A stretch of 7,952 nucleotides of DNA from Nitrospirae bacterium RBG_19FT_COMBO_42_15 (GTDB lineage: Bacteria; Nitrospirota; CAKKRA01; 9FT-COMBO-42-15): positions 6,904-14,855 of the forward strand of contig MHEL01000175.1 in the NCBI GenBank assembly GCA_001803815.1. The letters are read 5' to 3'. Numbering within the stretch: position 1 is the first letter of the stretch; every line of letters starts with the position of its first letter. The position numbers and the translations under genes were made by a program. The notes under the pieces are model-generated. The model was not told the origin of the DNA. It ran no database searches and saw only the letters and a program-made list of their open reading frames with translations. This document shows positions 5,524 to 7,952 of this stretch, in pieces.

Positions 5524-6801
5524 ATGAGCAGCTTTTCCCCATATCTTATCTCATGGAACACCACTAAGAGATGCAATCTTAAGTGCAGACACTGCTATCT
5601 GGATTCTGATGCGCTAACCAAAAATGACCCAAGTGAGCTTACAACAGAAGAAGGAAAGAGGCTGATAGACCAGATAGCAATGGTGAATCCTGCAACTATG
5701 CTGATTCTTACAGGCGGAGAGCCTCTTGTAAGAGAAGATATCTTTGATCTTTCATCTCATGCATCAAAAAAAGGCATGATGGTCGTATTCGGCACAAATG
5801 CCACAACCTTAGACGATAAAACTGCAAAGGAGATGATAAAGGCGGGTGTCGCAGGTGTTGGAATCAGCATAGACTCTGCCAGCCCGAAATACCATGATGA
5901 ATTCAGGGGCATGGAAGGCGCATGGGAAAAGGCAATGGAAGGCATTGAATCCTGCAAGAGGCATGGCATTGAATTTCAGATACAAACAACTGTTACAACA
6001 GCAAATTATAATGAGATACCTGCAATCATTGAACTCTCACACAAGCTCGGTTCAAGGGTATTTAATCTCTTCTTTATGGTCTGCACAGGAAGGGGTCAGG
6101 ATATAACAGATATATCAGCAGAGCAGTATGAAGAAACACTAAGACTCTTGCTGGATATTCAGGACAAATATAAAAACATGATGGTTACTGCAAGATGCGC
6201 GCCGCATTTTAAAAGGCTTGCTTATGAAAAGGACCCTGAGTCGCCAATCACAAAGGCAGCAGGGTATACTGGCGGCGGATGCCTTGCAGCATTCCACTAT
6301 TGCAGAATTACGCCTGAGGGCGATGTTACGCCATGCCCGTATATTCCAACAGCAGTTGGAAATGTAAAAAATGAAAGTTTTGTAGATATATGGAACAAGG
6401 CCGGTTTCTTTCAAAACATGAGGAGGCCGAAGCTTACAGGCAGGTGCGGCGACTGTGAATACGAGTATATCTGCGGCGGATGCCGTGCAAGGGCATATGC
6501 AGCAAAGAATGATATAATGGCAGAAGACCCGTGGTGTAAGTATGAACCTGTGAAAATAGGTCATAAGATAAAACCGCAGACCACCCCCCCAATCCCCCCC
6601 TTAGTAAGGGGGGGTGAAGGGGGGGTGGTCTCTTGGAGCCCTGAGGCAGAAGAGAGGCTGAATAAAGTTCCATACTTTTTAAAAGGCATGGTGAAAAAAG
6701 CAGTGGAAAGATATGCAAAGGAAAAAGGCCAGAATGAAGTAACAGTGGCATTAATGGAAGAGGTGCGGAAAAAAAGCGGGAGGCCTTCGTTCACAAAATA
6801 A
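5524..6801 (+). CDS. Radical SAM/SPASM protein with C-terminal PCP_red domain (NirJ2-like)
   Basis: The radical SAM domain (about 5-210) has the [4Fe-4S]-binding CxxxCxxC at Cys17, Cys21 and Cys24 in RCNLKCRHCYL, GGEP at 64-67 and the ISIDS strand near 114-118. A SPASM-type region (about 253-340) has Cys253, Cys260, Cys271, Cys308, Cys311, Cys317, Cys320 and Cys338, including CGDCEY and CGGCRARAYA, and should bind auxiliary Fe-S clusters. The start WNTTKRCN and the CGGCRARAYA...AEDPWC...YEP region recall the NirJ2-like enzymes of alternative haem and haem d1 synthesis, which modify tetrapyrrole side chains. A peptide or other substrate is not excluded. Residues about 371-418 are a PCP_red domain of the same pattern as the two in the upstream gene, joined by a linker encoded by a 52-bp hairpin repeat. 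The start is 2 bases after the upstream stop with only a weak GAAAAGAAG as ribosome site, so translation is probably coupled. The stop overlaps the next ATG. The family fold is certain; the haem assignment is moderate. Confidence 0.87.
   Translation: MSSFSPYLISWNTTKRCNLKCRHCYLDSDALTKNDPSELTTEEGKRLIDQIAMVNPATMLILTGGEPLVREDIFDLSSHASKKGMMVVFGTNATTLDDKTAKEMIKAGVAGVGISIDSASPKYHDEFRGMEGAWEKAMEGIESCKRHGIEFQIQTTVTTANYNEIPAIIELSHKLGSRVFNLFFMVCTGRGQDITDISAEQYEETLRLLLDIQDKYKNMMVTARCAPHFKRLAYEKDPESPITKAAGYTGGGCLAAFHYCRITPEGDVTPCPYIPTAVGNVKNESFVDIWNKAGFFQNMRRPKLTGRCGDCEYEYICGGCRARAYAAKNDIMAEDPWCKYEPVKIGHKIKPQTTPPIPPLVRGGEGGVVSWSPEAEERLNKVPYFLKGMVKKAVERYAKEKGQNEVTVALMEEVRKKSGRPSFTK
6579..6630 (+). repeat. 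52-bp near-perfect hairpin repeat inside the radical SAM gene
   Basis: GACCACCCCCCC (6579-6590) pairs exactly with GGGGGGGTGGTC (6619-6630). After a small internal loop, CCCCCCC and TTA (6594-6603) pair with TAA and GGGGGGG (6605-6614) around a single G, giving a 22-bp stem. It contains four 7-base homopolymer runs. It is read in frame as PQTTPPIPPLVRGGEGGVV, exactly between the SPASM region and the PCP_red domain. The design (C-rich arm, TTAGTAAG tip, G-rich arm) resembles an interspersed palindromic repeat family I associate with deltaproteobacterial and Nitrospirota genomes. Confidence 0.85.
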
Positions 6802-6977
6802 TGGAAACCATGTTACAAATAGTCGGCGCAGTGCTCTTTTTTATCGGCAGCTTTCACTCCCTCTTTTTAATAAGGGGCGGCATTCAGTTCAATTCCTTTC
6901 CTACAATTATATTAATCACCGGCGCCTTTATTTTTATTGTTGGAAGCTTAATAAAATTAGTTAAGGAAAAAAAATGA
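6801..6977 (+). CDS. Small two-helix membrane protein, function unknown (58 aa)
   Basis: The ATG at 6801-6803 shares its A with the TAA stop of the radical SAM gene, a TAATG overlap typical of translational re-initiation. The reading frame runs 58 codons to TGA at 6975-6977. Two hydrophobic stretches, at about 5-24 (LQIVGAVLFFIGSF...) and 34-54 (PTIILITGAFIFIVGS...), are separated by a short polar turn containing RGG, and the protein ends in KLVKEKK. By the positive-inside rule the C-terminus should be cytoplasmic. No good Shine-Dalgarno lies near the start. Its last 21 bases overlap the end of the convergent glycosyltransferase gene. I do not recognise a family. The overlap, length and clean two-helix pattern make it likely to be real. 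Confidence 0.65.
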   Translation: METMLQIVGAVLFFIGSFHSLFLIRGGIQFNSFPTIILITGAFIFIVGSLIKLVKEKK

Positions 6978-7685
6978 GGAAATTGTTTTATATCTCTTCT
7001 TATAATAAATCTTTGAGAGAAATATTGGACTTACCTTAAAAAAGTATAAGAGCCTTAAAAGCCACATCAGGAGAATGGTCTTAATTATACCTTCCTCCTT
7101 CCACTTTCTTGCAGAGGTTATTACGCAATTATTGATACAGGCAACCTTCCCCTTCCTCTTCATCTTTTTACTTAATTCTATATCCTCCATTAACGGTATC
7201 TCTGAATAGCCGCCTAACTCTTTAAAGGCTGACTTTCTTATAAAGATTGCATGGTCGCCAGTAAATATTTCTGTCAGACTGGAGCGCCAGTTCATTAAAA
7301 AGGCAATCAGCTTAAAAATAAATCTATTATCATCAAATCTCACATCAAATCTGCCGCCGATACTCTCAGGGGCTTTCATAACCTTATCTATTTCAAGAAT
7401 AGCATTATCAGGAAGCTTTGTATCAGCATGTAAAAAGAGTAGTATCTCCCCTTTAGCAATCTCTGCCCCTCTGTTCATCTGGCAGCCCCTGCCCTTTTCT
7501 GATGATAAAAGCTGAATGGGCGTATTGTAATGCGCCCCTGCTGATTTAATAATATTAATAGTGTTGTCAATGCTCCCGCCGTCAACAACTATAATCTCTT
7601 TCTTGCCGTCTAACCGTTTAATATTTTCCAATGCACTGCTAATATTTTTTTCTTCATTTAATACAGGGATAATAATGCTTATCAT
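6957..7685 (-). CDS. Family 2 glycosyltransferase, TIGR04283 type
   Basis: The 242-residue protein has a GT-A fold start (ISIIIPVLNEEKNI), the nucleotide-binding VVDGGSIDNT (33-42), GRGCQMNRGAEIAKG (65-79) and the metal-binding HADT at 86-89 in LLFLHADTKLP. FTGDHAIFIRK (141-151) and PLMEDIELSKKMKRKGK (164-180) follow. A hydrophobic helix near 203-223 probably tethers it to the inner membrane. The VDGGS...GR..QMN.GA...G...LFLHADT pattern and length match the group named rSAM/selenodomain-associated transferase 2 (TIGR04283), more recently annotated in databases as an arsenosugar-pathway glycosyltransferase. Its real substrate here is unknown, because no arsenic gene or ArsS radical SAM is in the window. 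It starts 3 bases after the stop of the TVP38-like gene, so the two form an operon read from beyond the window. An AAGG in the end of that gene can serve as ribosome site. Confidence 0.9.
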   Translation of the reverse strand: MISIIIPVLNEEKNISSALENIKRLDGKKEIIVVDGGSIDNTINIIKSAGAHYNTPIQLLSSEKGRGCQMNRGAEIAKGEILLFLHADTKLPDNAILEIDKVMKAPESIGGRFDVRFDDNRFIFKLIAFLMNWRSSLTEIFTGDHAIFIRKSAFKELGGYSEIPLMEDIELSKKMKRKGKVACINNCVITSARKWKEEGIIKTILLMWLLRLLYFFKVSPIFLSKIYYKKRYKTISSFFFLN

Positions 7686-7688
7686 TGC

Positions 7689-7952
7689 TTACGCCTTTTT
7701 GGCATTAACAGCAGAGGTGTTTCCTTTAAACCTTCTATATAATAGAGGGATAATTATAAGGAGAAACAAAAATACAAGGGCAAGGACAAACCTCCATGAA
7801 CGGATGTCTGTAATAGAATTTCCGAGATTCACATAGGCAAAGGTGCCGGGGATTATGCCTACAGATGTTGCGAGTAAAAAGTCTTTGAACTTTATTTTTG
7901 ACAAACCAGCGCCATAGTTTACAATATTAAATGGAAAGAGCGGAATAAGGCG
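7689..7952 (-). CDS. TVP38/TMEM64 (VTT/DedA-like) membrane protein, C-terminal part
   Basis: The reading frame is open to the window edge, so the start is missing; 87 residues are visible. They open with RLIPLFPFNIVNYGAG, followed by FLLATSVGIIPGTFAYVNLG. This is the diagnostic re-entrant segment of the VTT (SNARE-associated/DedA-like) domain, with its conserved R-x-x-P-x-x-P-x-x-x-x-N-Y-x-x-G and G-x-x-P-G-T. A membrane helix follows (visible residues about 53-72) and then a basic tail ending NAKKA. Members are polytopic inner-membrane proteins, some with lipid scramblase or transport roles. An internal TTG at 7902-7904 could be mistaken for a start, but the conserved domain continues upstream of it. 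Pairing with a TIGR04283 glycosyltransferase is a common arrangement as I recall it. Confidence 0.9.
   Translation of the reverse strand, partial: RLIPLFPFNIVNYGAGLSKIKFKDFLLATSVGIIPGTFAYVNLGNSITDIRSWRFVLALVFLFLLIIIPLLYRRFKGNTSAVNAKKA

Noticed and set aside
6139..6564. Minus-strand open frame of 141 codons within the radical SAM gene
   Set aside because: It is antisense to the SPASM region. Its Cys-rich look is a by-product of the opposite strand's codons.
6579..6630. The GC-rich hairpin as a transcription terminator
   Set aside because: It lies within an intact reading frame, is not followed by a T-tract, and the conserved PCP_red domain continues after it.
6801..6977. The 58-residue product as a RiPP precursor for the radical SAM/SPASM enzyme
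   Set aside because: It has two membrane helices, no Cys-rich or repetitive core and no leader-like region. The radical SAM gene also lacks an obvious peptide-recognition domain.

Overview
The window reads as chromosomal sequence from an uncultivated-type anaerobe or facultative anaerobe, most like Nitrospirota or Desulfobacterota (Deltaproteobacteria). This is inferred from gene content, the AT-leaning codon use, the tetrapyrrole-type 'PCP_red' domain fusions, and short palindromic repeats of a style common in those groups. No marker gene fixes the taxonomy.

Layout. (1) Positions 1-329 hold the tail of an antitoxin and a broken VapC/PIN toxin gene whose middle is deleted. (2) A near-consensus sigma-70 promoter (347-375) precedes a plus-strand cluster: a thiolase (407-1612), a 124-bp inverted-repeat element (1637-1760), a FadB-like 3-hydroxyacyl-CoA dehydrogenase without a hydratase domain (1775-2986), and a zinc-ribbon/RDD membrane protein (2998-3780). 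The thiolase and dehydrogenase catalyse the last two steps of beta-oxidation, or the first two of reductive acyl-CoA synthesis. (3) A probable second promoter (3786-3815) precedes a tightly coupled set: a tandem universal stress protein carrying two C-terminal PCP_red domains (3866-5521), a radical SAM/SPASM protein with its own PCP_red domain (5524-6801), and an overlapping 58-residue two-helix membrane protein (6801-6977). (4) On the minus strand, converging on that set, are a TIGR04283-type glycosyltransferase (6957-7685) and the C-terminal part of a TVP38/TMEM64 (VTT/DedA-like) membrane protein (7689 to the window edge).

The most interesting part is region 3. A domain known from the C-terminus of the dark-operative protochlorophyllide reductase B subunit occurs three times in two adjacent genes. 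One partner is a nucleotide-binding stress protein. The other is a radical SAM enzyme resembling the NirJ2-like haem-biosynthesis group. This suggests a tetrapyrrole- or redox-linked function that I cannot name. In both genes a REP-like palindrome lies in frame in the linker just before a PCP_red domain, which suggests that mobile palindromic repeats have been absorbed into interdomain linkers.
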